DNA from: an uncultured Aquimarina sp.
GTDB taxonomy: Bacteria > Bacteroidota > Bacteroidia > Flavobacteriales > Flavobacteriaceae
DNA: 56,534 nucleotides
Direction: 5' to 3'
NCBI GenBank assembly: GCA_947493495.1
Contig: CANLRN010000021.1
Coordinates: forward strand, 1 to 56,534
The notes under the pieces are model-generated. The model was not told where the DNA came from. It ran no database searches and saw only the letters and a program-made list of their open reading frames with translations. Shown one piece after another: positions 39,809 through 49,204 of the stretch. Position 1 is the stretch's first letter; each line of letters begins with the position of its first letter. The position numbers and the translations under genes were made by a program.

Positions 39809-40417
39809 CTAAGGTAAATACTCAAAAGAAAACAATTGTTTGATATTGGCATAAGAATCTTTAAGTGCTTTTTTTGCCTTTTTTGGACTTTTCCACTTTA
39901 CTTTCATAATCCCTTCATTCTTTTGCGGTGTTAATATCCCTTCATAATCTGTTTTCATCTCAAACCAATAGGTAACTTTGAGTCTAAACTCATGATTTCT
40001 TTTAAAAACATGATAGGTTTTATACAAAAACTTAATAATTTCTAGTCCTGTTACTCCAGTCTCTTCTTCTATTTCGCGAATAGCAGTAGTTTCTATATCC
40101 TCTTTTTTTTCAGCTTTCCCTTTTGGGAGATCCCATTTTCCATTACGGTGAATAAAAAGAACCTCTTTATTAGCATTGTAGACCTTTCCTCCTCCTGCTA
40201 TTACAACAGGTAGCTTGGTATACAGATGCTTAAGTAATTTTTTTTGATTTTTATGATAGAAATGATACTTAGCCTCAATATTATTTTCTTCTTTCTGTAA
40301 AATATCTCTTATAACGATAGAAAATTCTACATCTTTGATATGAATTGTTTCATAATTCTCAATAGCCTTTTTTGTAGAGAGAATAATTGGCGTATTATTC
40401 ACAAAAACTTTATACAT
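39809..40417 (-). CDS. NUDIX hydrolase
   Basis: The NUDIX box is complete in GKAEKKEDIETTAIREIEEE followed by TGV, so it hydrolyses a nucleoside diphosphate-linked compound. I place the start at the ATG at 40417 (product opens MYKVFVNNTPI); a longer frame would begin with GTG two codons earlier. The resulting 202-residue protein has an N-terminal region (about 1-65) unlike typical small NUDIX proteins. The start codon lies 7 bp from the divergent pyrE start, so the two genes share a very short control region. Confidence 0.85.
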   Translation of the reverse strand: MYKVFVNNTPIILSTKKAIENYETIHIKDVEFSIVIRDILQKEENNIEAKYHFYHKNQKKLLKHLYTKLPVVIAGGGKVYNANKEVLFIHRNGKWDLPKGKAEKKEDIETTAIREIEEETGVTGLEIIKFLYKTYHVFKRNHEFRLKVTYWFEMKTDYEGILTPQKNEGIMKVKWKSPKKAKKALKDSYANIKQLFSFEYLP

Positions 40418-40420
40418 TTG
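40387..40420 (+). promoter_or_regulatory. Promoter of pyrE overlapping the NUDIX start
   Basis: TTG at 40387-40389 and TACATTTG at 40413-40420 are 23 nt apart. The -7 box ends only 4 nt before the pyrE ATG, so transcription probably starts at or very near the start codon. The box also covers the NUDIX ATG (40415-40417). Confidence 0.55.
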
Positions 40421-40424
40421 CACT

Positions 40425-41066
40425 ATGATTTTTGATAAAAATACAGCAAAAAAGACTGCTGAATTACTACTGCAAATTAATGCAATTAAATTACAACCGC
40501 AAGAACCTTTTACATGGGCTTCTGGATGGAAATCTCCAATTTATTGTGACAACCGTATTACGCTATCATATCCAGCAATCCGTAATTATCTAAGAGAAAA
40601 TTTAGCAAAATTTATTGAAGATGAATATGGCAAACCAGATGTAATAGCTGGTGTAGCTACTGGAGCCATCGGTATAGGAATGCTAGTCGCAGAGCAGCTA
40701 AACCTTCCGTTTATCTATGTGCGGCCAGAGGCAAAAAAACATGGTAGACAAAATCAGATAGAAGGCATTATCCCAAAAGGCCTAAATGTAGTAGTAGTTG
40801 AAGACTTAATTAGTACTGGAAAAAGTAGTCTTAATGCTGTAAAGGCACTAAGAGATGCTGATGCTACTATTAAGGGAATGGTTGCAATTTTTAACTATGG
40901 TTTTGATATTGCTTCAGAAAATTTTAAAAAAGCTGCATTATCTTTGCATACCTTAAGTAATTACGAAAGTCTTTTAGAACAAGCATTAGACACAAATTAT
41001 ATTACTGAAGAAGAACATCAAACATTACATAGCTGGAGAACGAATCCTGCCGAGTGGAATCAATAA
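40425..41066 (+). CDS. pyrE: Orotate phosphoribosyltransferase
   Basis: Forms orotidine 5'-phosphate from orotate and PRPP in pyrimidine synthesis. The 213-residue protein has the expected N-terminal substrate hood (FTWASGWKSPIYCDNR), the KKHGRQNQ loop (RPEAKKHGRQNQIEG) and the PRPP motif VVVVEDLISTGKSS at about 121-134. The start shown fits homologues I recall. The gene may be leaderless, as its promoter box ends 4 nt before the ATG. A SRPBCC-family gene follows 15 bp later on the same strand. Confidence 0.95.
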   Translation: MIFDKNTAKKTAELLLQINAIKLQPQEPFTWASGWKSPIYCDNRITLSYPAIRNYLRENLAKFIEDEYGKPDVIAGVATGAIGIGMLVAEQLNLPFIYVRPEAKKHGRQNQIEGIIPKGLNVVVVEDLISTGKSSLNAVKALRDADATIKGMVAIFNYGFDIASENFKKAALSLHTLSNYESLLEQALDTNYITEEEHQTLHSWRTNPAEWNQ

Positions 41067-41081
41067 ACCTATTAATTTGAT

Positions 41082-41474
41082 ATGAATTTAGAAAGTCCTA
41101 CAGTTACAGTAGAAAAAACGCAAGAAGAAGTATTCAATTTTTTGACAAAAGTTGAAAATTTCGAACAATTGATGCCAGAAAGTAAACAGAAATTCGAAAA
41201 ATTAAATGATACCAGATTTCTTTTTCAGCTAAAAGGAATGCCCGAAATTGTTTTAGAACAAAAACAACACACTGTCCATAGTACCGTCGTACTTGGTGCA
41301 GCAAGTGAAAAACTCCCTTTTACTTTAACAGCTGATATCATTGATACAGGTGATGGAAAAAGTACAACAAAACTCACATTTGATGGGCAGTTTAATGCAA
41401 TGATGGCTATGATGATTAAAAATCCAATTCAGAACTTTATCAATACACTAAGTGATAATATTAGTAAAATCTAG
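41082..41474 (+). CDS. SRPBCC-fold (START/Bet v1-like) small protein
   Basis: A 130-residue single-domain protein with an SRPBCC-like pattern: opening TVTVEKTQEEVFNFLTKVENFEQLMP, a beta-rich middle and an amphipathic C-terminal helix. The fold binds hydrophobic ligands, but the ligand is unknown. It follows pyrE by 15 bp and is probably cotranscribed. Its stop codon overlaps that of convergent birA. Confidence 0.82.
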   Translation: MNLESPTVTVEKTQEEVFNFLTKVENFEQLMPESKQKFEKLNDTRFLFQLKGMPEIVLEQKQHTVHSTVVLGAASEKLPFTLTADIIDTGDGKSTTKLTFDGQFNAMMAMMIKNPIQNFINTLSDNISKI

Positions 41475-42202
41475 TATCGTAATTTTATCTCTTTAAGATC
41501 AAAATCCCGGATTTTCTGATCTTCTATTAAGATTTGTAACTTACCCGATGCCGTTACACTCTGGATAATCCCTACAAAAGAAACGTTTGCTGTATCCACA
41601 AATGTAGAAGGCTTATTTTTTCTAAAAAGTAGTGACTCATATTCAGTTTTTATTTTAGCATAATTAACACGATGCATATTGGAGAAGCGATGTTCTAATT
41701 TTGAGAGTAATACGTGTATTACTTCATCTATATTGTAATGATTTCCTGATAATTTTTTCATTGAAGAGGCTAATGGTAAATTATCAAATTTTAATTGATT
41801 GATATTGATACCAATACCGATGATGGCTCCCTGTAATCTGCCACCATTTAGTACATTTTCTATTAATATTCCACATATTTTATAAGCATCTGACAGAATG
41901 TCGTTAGGCCATTTGATAGATAGTCTGGGAATCTTACATACTTTTAATGTATCATAAACCGCCAATGATACAGTCATAGAAATATAAAATTGATCCAATA
42001 TTTCTATAGTATCAATTGGCATAAACACACTACAAGTAAGGTTTTCTCCAGCATTACTCTGCCAAGTTTCTCCTCTTTGTCCCTTACCAGCATACTGCTC
42101 GTGGGCAACTACACAAATTGGAGCTACTATCTGTTGATCTCTATTTCTATCCTTAAGAAATGTATTTGTAGAGTCAATGGCACTAACTTTGATTATATCC
42201 AT
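41471..42202 (-). CDS. birA: Biotin--[acetyl-CoA-carboxylase] ligase
   Basis: Attaches biotin to the carboxyl carrier protein of acetyl-CoA carboxylase. The 243-residue protein has the ligase core: STNTFLKD, the biotinyl-AMP loop GKGQRGETWQS, and SIKWPNDI. It lacks the N-terminal DNA-binding domain of E. coli BirA, so it is probably a ligase only. It is divergent from rsfS over 91 bp and overlaps SRPBCC by 4 nt at the 3' end. Confidence 0.94.
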   Translation of the reverse strand: MDIIKVSAIDSTNTFLKDRNRDQQIVAPICVVAHEQYAGKGQRGETWQSNAGENLTCSVFMPIDTIEILDQFYISMTVSLAVYDTLKVCKIPRLSIKWPNDILSDAYKICGILIENVLNGGRLQGAIIGIGININQLKFDNLPLASSMKKLSGNHYNIDEVIHVLLSKLEHRFSNMHRVNYAKIKTEYESLLFRKNKPSTFVDTANVSFVGIIQSVTASGKLQILIEDQKIRDFDLKEIKLRY

Positions 42203-42293
42203 AATAAATGAAAATGAAAGTTTTTACAAATGTCTATAAATACAGACACTAAAATGATAAAAAGTAATAACTTTACACAAATTAAAAAAATGC

Positions 42294-42665
42294 ATGAGTA
42301 AAAAAGAAGTCGGTACTGATCAACTCATAACCCAAATCATACAAGGCATTGAAGAAGTTAAAGGTAAAGACATAAGTATTTTAGATCTAAGAGAAATCGA
42401 AAATACCGTCTGCAAATATTTCGTTATTTGCAATGGAACCTCTAATACTCAAGTAAATGCTATTGTGAGTTCCATCCAGAAAACTGTAAGTAAATCATTA
42501 AAAGACAAACCTTGGCATGTAGAAGGTAGCGAAAATGCAGAATGGGTATTGATTGATTATGTAAATGTAGTTGTACATGTTTTCCAAAAACAAATCAGAG
42601 AATTCTATGATATAGAAGGTTTATGGGGAGATGCTAAAACAACAACTATACAAACAAATTATTAA
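42294..42665 (+). CDS. rsfS: Ribosomal silencing factor RsfS
   Basis: Binds ribosomal protein L14 and blocks 30S-50S joining when nutrients are low. The 123-residue protein shows the family's motifs: ISILDLREIENTVCKYFVIC, KPWHVEGSENAEWVLIDYV and the C-terminal REFYDIEGLWGDAK. It starts the pair rsfS-ftsH, 11 bp apart, an order I know from related bacteria. Confidence 0.95.
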   Translation: MSKKEVGTDQLITQIIQGIEEVKGKDISILDLREIENTVCKYFVICNGTSNTQVNAIVSSIQKTVSKSLKDKPWHVEGSENAEWVLIDYVNVVVHVFQKQIREFYDIEGLWGDAKTTTIQTNY

Positions 42666-42676
42666 AAAAAGCATAA

Positions 42677-44623
42677 ATGGCTAAAAACAATAAAAAACCT
42701 GATTCAAATAAAAAACCAAAATTTAGTACCTATTGGATTTATGCAGTAATAATCATAGGATTTTTGGCACTAAATTTTATTAATGGCGGCAATATTGGAA
42801 ATGCTCCCGAGACGACCCCATCAGATTTTAATAATTTTTTAAGTAGCGGGGAAGTAGAGCGTATCGTTATTGTCAATAAAAGAAAGGCTAAAGTTTTTTT
42901 AACTCAAGAAGCTAAATCCCAGGACAAACATCTCAAAAAAAGAGGTAAATCAATATTACCCACTAACCCTAGTGACCCAGATTACGAATTCGAATTTGGT
43001 GATTTACAAAACTTTGAAAATGAAATATCCCGTATTAAAAATGATAATGCTCTATCCACCAATGTAGAGTATGATACAGAAAGTAATATGTGGGGTGATA
43101 TTTTTATTACACTCCTACCCTTTGCCTTAATTATTGGAGTTTGGATATTCATTATGCGAAGAATGAGTGGTGGCGCTGGTGGTGGTGCCGGAGGCCAAAT
43201 ATTTAATATCGGAAAATCCAAAGCAAAGCTATTTGATCAAAATACCGATGTAAAAGTCTCATTCGAAAACGTGGCTGGCCTCGAAGGCGCTAAAGAAGAA
43301 GTACAAGAAATTGTAGATTTCTTGAAAAATCCAGAAAAATACACATCTCTAGGAGGTAAAATCCCAAAAGGCGCATTATTGGTAGGACCTCCAGGGACAG
43401 GTAAAACCTTATTAGCCAAAGCTGTTGCAGGTGAAGCTAAAGTACCTTTCTTTTCATTATCAGGATCAGATTTTGTAGAAATGTTTGTAGGAGTAGGCGC
43501 TTCGCGTGTTAGAGATCTGTTTAAGCAAGCTAAAGAAAAATCTCCTGCCATCATTTTTATCGATGAGATTGATGCCATTGGTAGAGCGAGAGGAAAAAGT
43601 AATTTCTCAGGATCTAATGATGAGCGAGAGAATACTTTGAATCAACTTCTTACAGAAATGGATGGTTTTGGCACTAATACGAATGTGATAGTAATTGCCG
43701 CTACCAATAGAGCTGATGTCCTAGACAAAGCATTAATGAGAGCTGGTCGTTTCGATAGACAAATCTATGTAGATTTACCAGATGTTAGAGAACGTAAAGA
43801 AATCTTTGAAGTACACCTAAAACCTCTTAAGAAAGAAGAAAATCTAGATACTGATTTCCTATCTAAGCAAACCCCAGGGTTTTCTGGTGCTGATATCGCT
43901 AATGTTTGTAATGAAGCTGCACTTATTGCCGCTCGTAAAGGTAATAAAGCAGTAGGGAAACAAGATTTCTTAGATGCTGTAGATCGAATTGTTGGTGGTC
44001 TCGAGAAGAAAAATAAGATCATTACACCGGGCGAAAAACGCGCTATTGCTTTTCATGAAGCAGGGCATGCTACTGTGAGTTGGATGTTAGAACATGCAGC
44101 TCCTTTAGTAAAAGTCACCATAGTTCCCAGAGGACAATCGTTAGGTGCAGCCTGGTATCTCCCAGAAGAAAGGTTAATTGTTAGACCTAATCAAATGCTA
44201 GATGAAATGTGTGCTACACTAGGTGGTAGAGCAGCAGAAAAAGTAATATTTAATGAGATATCCACAGGTGCCCTAAGTGATCTTGAAAAAGTAACCAAAC
44301 AAGCACGAGCAATGGTTACCGTATATGGATTAAATGAAAAAATAGGAAATCTGACATATTATGACTCTTCGGGTCAGAATGAATATGGTTTTACGAAACC
44401 CTACAGTGAGCAGACCAGTGAGCTTATTGACAAAGAGATTTCTAATATCATAGAAGAGCAATATCAAAGAGCCATTAAGTTACTAGAAAATCATAAAGAT
44501 AAACTTACAGAATTAGCAGAAGTATTATTAGAAAAAGAAGTTATATTTAAAGACAATCTAGAAAAAATATTCGGGCAACGTCCTTTTGACAAAAAAGAAA
44601 GCCCTATAATAGAACCATCGTAG
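42677..44623 (+). CDS. ftsH: ATP-dependent zinc metalloprotease FtsH
   Basis: Membrane-bound AAA+ protease for quality control and regulated proteolysis. The 648-residue protein has two N-terminal transmembrane helices (about 19-36 and 142-162) around a periplasmic domain, Walker A GPPGTGKT (about 237-244), Walker B IIFIDEID, arginine-finger region ([10 protein letters not shown]) and the zinc site HEAGH (about 460-464). It is 11 bp after rsfS and is followed by LUD and cdsA genes. Confidence 0.97.
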   Translation: MAKNNKKPDSNKKPKFSTYWIYAVIIIGFLALNFINGGNIGNAPETTPSDFNNFLSSGEVERIVIVNKRKAKVFLTQEAKSQDKHLKKRGKSILPTNPSDPDYEFEFGDLQNFENEISRIKNDNALSTNVEYDTESNMWGDIFITLLPFALIIGVWIFIMRRMSGGAGGGAGGQIFNIGKSKAKLFDQNTDVKVSFENVAGLEGAKEEVQEIVDFLKNPEKYTSLGGKIPKGALLVGPPGTGKTLLAKAVAGEAKVPFFSLSGSDFVEMFVGVGASRVRDLFKQAKEKSPAIIFIDEIDAIGRARGKSNFSGSNDERENTLNQLLTEMDGFGTNTNVIVIAATNRADVLDKALMRAGRFDRQIYVDLPDVRERKEIFEVHLKPLKKEENLDTDFLSKQTPGFSGADIANVCNEAALIAARKGNKAVGKQDFLDAVDRIVGGLEKKNKIITPGEKRAIAFHEAGHATVSWMLEHAAPLVKVTIVPRGQSLGAAWYLPEERLIVRPNQMLDEMCATLGGRAAEKVIFNEISTGALSDLEKVTKQARAMVTVYGLNEKIGNLTYYDSSGQNEYGFTKPYSEQTSELIDKEISNIIEEQYQRAIKLLENHKDKLTELAEVLLEKEVIFKDNLEKIFGQRPFDKKESPIIEPS

Positions 44624-44712
44624 AAAATTATTATTTGAAGTGGTTTAAACTTCTTTTACAAGTAAATTAAAAAAATCTTAATTCAAATCTGAATATTAGA
44701 TCAAGATTTTTT

Positions 44713-44720
44713 TATCTTTG
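44713..44720 (+). promoter_or_regulatory. Candidate -7 box for the LUD-cdsA-psd set
   Basis: TATCTTTG matches TAnnTTTG 40 nt before the LUD gene start. No TTG at the expected distance. Confidence 0.4.
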
Positions 44721-44760
44721 ATAGTATTGTAATTAGGTTAATCCCCCAATTGAATCAAAA

Positions 44761-45372
44761 ATGAGTCTATTTAGAAGATTATTTTCCTCAAAATCTAAAT
44801 CAGACCAAGAGAGTAAGGAAAGACATACTGATGATCGCAGTAAATATATGCCAGAAGTCAATCTACCAGTTGATGAAGGGTTTATGATAAATTTTAAAAG
44901 AAATGGTGGCAAGTTTCTATATTGCGATACAGAAGATGAAATTCTAGATTCTTTTGATAAGATATTACTAGAGAATGATTGGTATGAAAAAGAAGTATGC
45001 TGCTTTGATATGTCATTACAGCACAAATTCTCTGGATACAATCTTGAGTTTACAAATAAAACAACTTCTTCTTTCTTTTTTGCAACCTGTGAGTACTTGA
45101 TTGCAGATAGTGGATCCATTCTTATTTCTTCGAATCAATTACGAGAAAAAAAACTAACCGAATTACCTGACAATTTTATCATACTGGCAGCAACCAGCCA
45201 ATTAGTTAAAACTATTGGTGAAGGATTGAAAGGAATTAAAGAAAAAAATAAAAATGCTATTCCGTCTAATATAACTACCATAAAAAACTTCGAACCCCAA
45301 AAAGAAAAAGATTTCTTAAGTTATGGAAGTAGCTCAAAAAATCTATATTTGCTCCTGTTGGAAGATTTATAA
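44761..45372 (+). CDS. LUD-domain (LutC-like) protein
   Basis: A 203-residue protein of the LutC/YkgG type (LUD domain), opening with a basic amphipathic segment and ending LYLLLLEDL. Relatives form part of the lactate utilisation complex, but here there are no lutA or lutB genes. The downstream gene cdsA begins one base after its stop. Placement between ftsH and cdsA is probably conserved in the family. Function in this setting is uncertain. Confidence 0.85.
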   Translation: MSLFRRLFSSKSKSDQESKERHTDDRSKYMPEVNLPVDEGFMINFKRNGGKFLYCDTEDEILDSFDKILLENDWYEKEVCCFDMSLQHKFSGYNLEFTNKTTSSFFFATCEYLIADSGSILISSNQLREKKLTELPDNFIILAATSQLVKTIGEGLKGIKEKNKNAIPSNITTIKNFEPQKEKDFLSYGSSSKNLYLLLLEDL

Positions 45373-45373
45373 T

Positions 45374-46177
45374 ATGAAGGAACTGCTCACAAGGTCTTTA
45401 TCGGGCTTATTATACATCTCTGCATTATTGATTTCTATATTTGTTTCTAAATATACTTTTATTGGAATATTCTTTTTATTCGGAATTATTTCAATTTATG
45501 AGTTCCAAAAATTAATTCACCTCAAAAAAACGTGGTTATACTTGGTCTTTATTGGGTTTTTATTACTTTTTCACACCGTAGCAATACCTTCTTTTATTAT
45601 ATGGATATGTATCACTCTGACTATCATCACGCAAATATTTCTCGTTAGAGATTTATTGACGATCAGGATCATACCTATGTTCGAAAAAAGAAAGTACTTT
45701 ACTACAATATTTTATTTAATCACATCTATTGTATTTTTAACATTAGTGCCCATATATAAAGATAGGTATACCCCTATTATTATTGCAGGTCCCTTATTAA
45801 TGATATGGACTAATGACACTTTTGCGTATTTGACGGGGAAAAGTTTTGGAAAACATAAACTATTAGAAAGAATTTCTCCAAAAAAAACTATCGAAGGATT
45901 TATTGGAGGTTTCATTTTTACAGTAATAGCTGGATATCTTATATCTATTTTTTCAGAAACATTCTCTACAATCGTATGGTTGATTATAAGTATAATAATG
46001 AGTATTTTTGGTACGCTAGGAGATCTTATACAATCAAAATTTAAAAGACAGGCAGGTGTAAAAGATAGTGGGTCGATCATGCCTGGACACGGAGGAATAT
46101 ATGATCGACTGGATAGTATCATATTTGCCAGCCCATTTTTATTTGTGTTTTTACAAATTCTGAACTATGTTTCATAA
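45374..46177 (+). CDS. cdsA: Phosphatidate cytidylyltransferase
   Basis: Makes CDP-diacylglycerol from phosphatidate and CTP, the branchpoint of phospholipid synthesis. I start it at the ATG at 45374, directly after the LUD stop; a longer frame begins inside the LUD gene. The 267-residue membrane protein has about 6-8 helices and the C-terminal signature [25 protein letters not shown] region. psd overlaps its end by 11 bp, so the two steps of phosphatidylethanolamine synthesis are linked, although phosphatidylserine synthase is not in the window. Confidence 0.95.
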   Translation: MKELLTRSLSGLLYISALLISIFVSKYTFIGIFFLFGIISIYEFQKLIHLKKTWLYLVFIGFLLLFHTVAIPSFIIWICITLTIITQIFLVRDLLTIRIIPMFEKRKYFTTIFYLITSIVFLTLVPIYKDRYTPIIIAGPLLMIWTNDTFAYLTGKSFGKHKLLERISPKKTIEGFIGGFIFTVIAGYLISIFSETFSTIVWLIISIIMSIFGTLGDLIQSKFKRQAGVKDSGSIMPGHGGIYDRLDSIIFASPFLFVFLQILNYVS

Positions 46178-46814
46178 AGAAGGTTATAAAATTATTTCTA
46201 TTGCTATTGTGCTATTTTTGGCAATCAATGTAGCATCGTATGTCTCTATTCAAATTGAAGAATGGGTGTACGTTATATTCGTTGTTACACTGATTTTTTT
46301 GATTATAGTTTTACAGTTTTTTAGAAATCCTAAAAGACTTACGGATATAAATGACACTACTATTGTAGCGCCCGTAGACGGAAAAGTTGTAGTAATAGAA
46401 GAAGTTTTTGAGAAAGAATATTTTAAAGAAAATCGATTACAAGTATCCATTTTTATGTCTCCCATAAATGTACACGTTACTAGATATCCTATTAATGGCC
46501 AGGTAGTGTATAGTAAATATCATCCTGGCAAATATCTTGTAGCTTGGCACCCTAAATCCTCTGAAGAAAATGAAAGAACTACCGTGGTTGTTAAAAATCA
46601 TCTTGTAGAAATATTATATCGACAAATTGCAGGTGCATTGGCAAAACGAATTGTGAATTATGCTAAAGAAGAGGAAAAAGTAATACAAGGTAGTGATAGT
46701 GGTTTTATCAAATTTGGATCCAGAGTAGACCTTTATCTACCAGTTGGTACTAAAATAAATGTTTCGTTGAATCAAAAAGTAAAAGGAGGAGAAAGCATTA
46801 TTGCTAATTTCTAG
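46167..46814 (+). CDS. psd: Phosphatidylserine decarboxylase, short type
   Basis: Pyruvoyl-dependent conversion of phosphatidylserine to phosphatidylethanolamine. The 215-residue proenzyme has two N-terminal transmembrane segments (about 11-28 and 35-51), [22 protein letters not shown], and the cleavage motif [10 protein letters not shown] (Ser becomes pyruvoyl). It overlaps cdsA by 11 bp and is followed by an acyl-CoA-binding protein gene. Confidence 0.94.
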   Translation: MFHKEGYKIISIAIVLFLAINVASYVSIQIEEWVYVIFVVTLIFLIIVLQFFRNPKRLTDINDTTIVAPVDGKVVVIEEVFEKEYFKENRLQVSIFMSPINVHVTRYPINGQVVYSKYHPGKYLVAWHPKSSEENERTTVVVKNHLVEILYRQIAGALAKRIVNYAKEEEKVIQGSDSGFIKFGSRVDLYLPVGTKINVSLNQKVKGGESIIANF

Positions 46815-46821
46815 CTGTAAT

Positions 46822-47094
46822 ATGACTGACGAAGAATTAAATATTGCTTTTAAAGAAGCTTTTGAGAAAGCTAGTCGCACTAAAACACAGCTGCCTCCTG
46901 ATTTAATGTTACATTTTTATGCTTATTACAAACAAGCTACACACACAGAAAGTGAGGGGTTTTACACCCCATCTGGCAATAGTGAACTCAGAAATGCATT
47001 TAAGCTCAATGCCCTTTTTCAGGTAAAAAACTTAACTCCAAATGAAGCTAAATTAAAATATATCGAATTAGTTAACAAGTTTATATTAGACTAA
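46822..47094 (+). CDS. Acyl-CoA-binding protein
   Basis: A 90-residue four-helix acyl-CoA-binding protein. I place the start at the ATG at 46822 (opening MTDEELNIAFKEAF); a longer frame begins with TTG inside psd. Conserved features include DLMLHFYAYYKQAT and the C-terminal EAKLKYIELV. It may carry acyl-CoA for the phospholipid enzymes encoded just upstream (7 bp after psd). Confidence 0.9.
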   Translation: MTDEELNIAFKEAFEKASRTKTQLPPDLMLHFYAYYKQATHTESEGFYTPSGNSELRNAFKLNALFQVKNLTPNEAKLKYIELVNKFILD

Positions 47095-47370
47095 TTCAGC
47101 TTTTAAAAAAACCTATTTAACAAGAAGTCTACATTCTATAAAAATTCCCTATCTTAGTTTATAAGATTGATTAATTGTTTTTAATATAAAGCTTTCATAT
47201 AAAATCTCTGATCATAAATTTTAAATATGAGACATATTTATTAAGCTGTATTTTAAAAAAACTCAATACCCTAATATTTATCACTAGATAAATAAGCCTC
47301 TCTTTTACATTATAGCTTAAAGAATTTATGCTAGCCTTTTTTTGTTTATTTTATAATTGATTAAACTATC

Positions 47371-49188
47371 ATGCAAAAAAGTATTAAATTTAGAGTCCTC
47401 TTAATTTTTATCCTGATAAGCGTTATACCTCTGTCAGCATTTGTAATATGGGAATACCATCAATCTATTAACAGACTAAGTCAGCGAAGTTTTGAACAAC
47501 TAAAAACAGTACGACAAATAAAAAAGAAAGAACTAGAATGGTATTTTTCAAAAATAAAAACAGAAACAGGTTTATTTGCTCAAAGTAATTTTGCTGTAAA
47601 TGCAATGAAAGAATTCAAAAAGGCATTTACAGAAATGAACCCCGCAAGCTTATCACCAGAATACCTTAAAGATCTTCAAAAACATTATGAAGAAGAATTA
47701 GAGAATATTCCAAATCTAGAACAGCATCAAAAAATAGATGTAAAACAATTGATACCTAAAAACAATAGAAATATATTATTACAAAATCAGTATTTGATGA
47801 GCACAAAGGCTGAATTTGAAGATTTACCCTATTTTGAAATTCACAATAAGTATCACAAATCATTATCTTCTTTTATTAAAAGATATGAAATATATGATCT
47901 ATTTCTAATTGAAGATGAAACTGGGTATATCGTATATAGCGTAGCTAAAGAGATTGATTATGCAACTAGCTTATTATCTGGCCCTTTTGCTGATTCTAAT
48001 ATTGGTAAATTATATCGTAAAATAAGGTATACTGGTTTAAAGAATGAAACGATGATGTGTGATTTTGAACGATACCTACCGTCTAAATTTGCGCCAGCTG
48101 CCTTTATTACAGCCCCTATTTTTGATGGAGAAATAAAAATCGGAACGCTCATATTACAAGTTCCGTTACAAAAAATTAATGAAATAGCAACAGGCACAAA
48201 AGCATGGGAAGAAGAAGGATTAGGTAAAACAGGGGAAACCTATATTGTAGGTCCTGATCATACAATGAGAACAGATTCAAGGTTTATTATTGAATCTCCA
48301 AAAAAATATTTTGAATCCATAAAAAAAGCAAAAACTGCGACCAATAAAGAAATTGACCTCATGGATTATTATAAAACAAGTGTTTTGTTCCAAAAGGTAG
48401 AAACAGAACCCGTAAGCAAGGCATTATCAGGTATTTCTGGAACCATGACAACTTTAGATTACAGAAAAATTAAAGTACTTAGCTCATACACTTCATTAGA
48501 TATAGGACAAATGTCTTGGGCTTTTCTAGCCGAAATTGATGCTGAAGAAGTATTCCTTTCTGTAAAACAAGGAGCTCGAAAATCAATTCTTATCTTATCC
48601 ATTCTTACCCTAATTGCTTTCTTAGCTTCGATTTTATTAGCAAAAACAATATATAAACCTATCCGATCCTTAGCGAAATCAGCAACAGAGCTAGGCAAAG
48701 GTAATTTTGATGTTCAGGTTCATATCCGAAATAAAGATGAGTTAGGCATTTTAGCAAAAACTTTTAATCAGACTATTAATAATCTTAAAAAAGGGCGGCA
48801 AGAAATTATATCTAAAAATATATTACTTAATCAACAAAAAGATGAACTTGATAACAAATCTAAAAGTCTATTAAGCTTAAATAATCAAATTTCAACACTT
48901 AACAAATCATTAGATAAAAAAGTAAAAGAAAGAACCTTAAAATTACAACAGCAGAATAAAAAACTAATAGAATACGCTCATTTTAATTCTCACCAATTAA
49001 GAGCACCTATATCTTCTATTCTTGGGCTATTGAATCTTATCAAAATAAGTCCTAATGAAAAAGAAAGAAACGAGAGCTTGGAATTACTATTCGAAACAAC
49101 TGAAGAGCTAGATAAATTAATTCATAAAGCACAAGATGTATTAGACGATTCTATATTTAGTGATGATAAGTCTAATATTAATCAATAA
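47371..49188 (+). CDS. Cache-HAMP sensor with histidine helix but no ATPase domain
   Basis: A 605-residue membrane receptor. Transmembrane helix 1 (about 8-28), a large periplasmic Cache-like domain (about 30-400), helix 2 (about 405-428), HAMP (about 430-480), a coiled coil (about 480-525) and a dimerisation helix with the H-box FNSHQLRAPISSILG, where His541 is the expected phosphoacceptor. The protein ends about 65 residues later, without the HATPase domain of a kinase. Either it relies on another kinase, is a truncated gene, or signals by other means. No response regulator is adjacent. Confidence 0.8.
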   Translation: MQKSIKFRVLLIFILISVIPLSAFVIWEYHQSINRLSQRSFEQLKTVRQIKKKELEWYFSKIKTETGLFAQSNFAVNAMKEFKKAFTEMNPASLSPEYLKDLQKHYEEELENIPNLEQHQKIDVKQLIPKNNRNILLQNQYLMSTKAEFEDLPYFEIHNKYHKSLSSFIKRYEIYDLFLIEDETGYIVYSVAKEIDYATSLLSGPFADSNIGKLYRKIRYTGLKNETMMCDFERYLPSKFAPAAFITAPIFDGEIKIGTLILQVPLQKINEIATGTKAWEEEGLGKTGETYIVGPDHTMRTDSRFIIESPKKYFESIKKAKTATNKEIDLMDYYKTSVLFQKVETEPVSKALSGISGTMTTLDYRKIKVLSSYTSLDIGQMSWAFLAEIDAEEVFLSVKQGARKSILILSILTLIAFLASILLAKTIYKPIRSLAKSATELGKGNFDVQVHIRNKDELGILAKTFNQTINNLKKGRQEIISKNILLNQQKDELDNKSKSLLSLNNQISTLNKSLDKKVKERTLKLQQQNKKLIEYAHFNSHQLRAPISSILGLLNLIKISPNEKERNESLELLFETTEELDKLIHKAQDVLDDSIFSDDKSNINQ

Positions 49189-49204
49189 CGCTTTCTTTTT
49201 TTTA

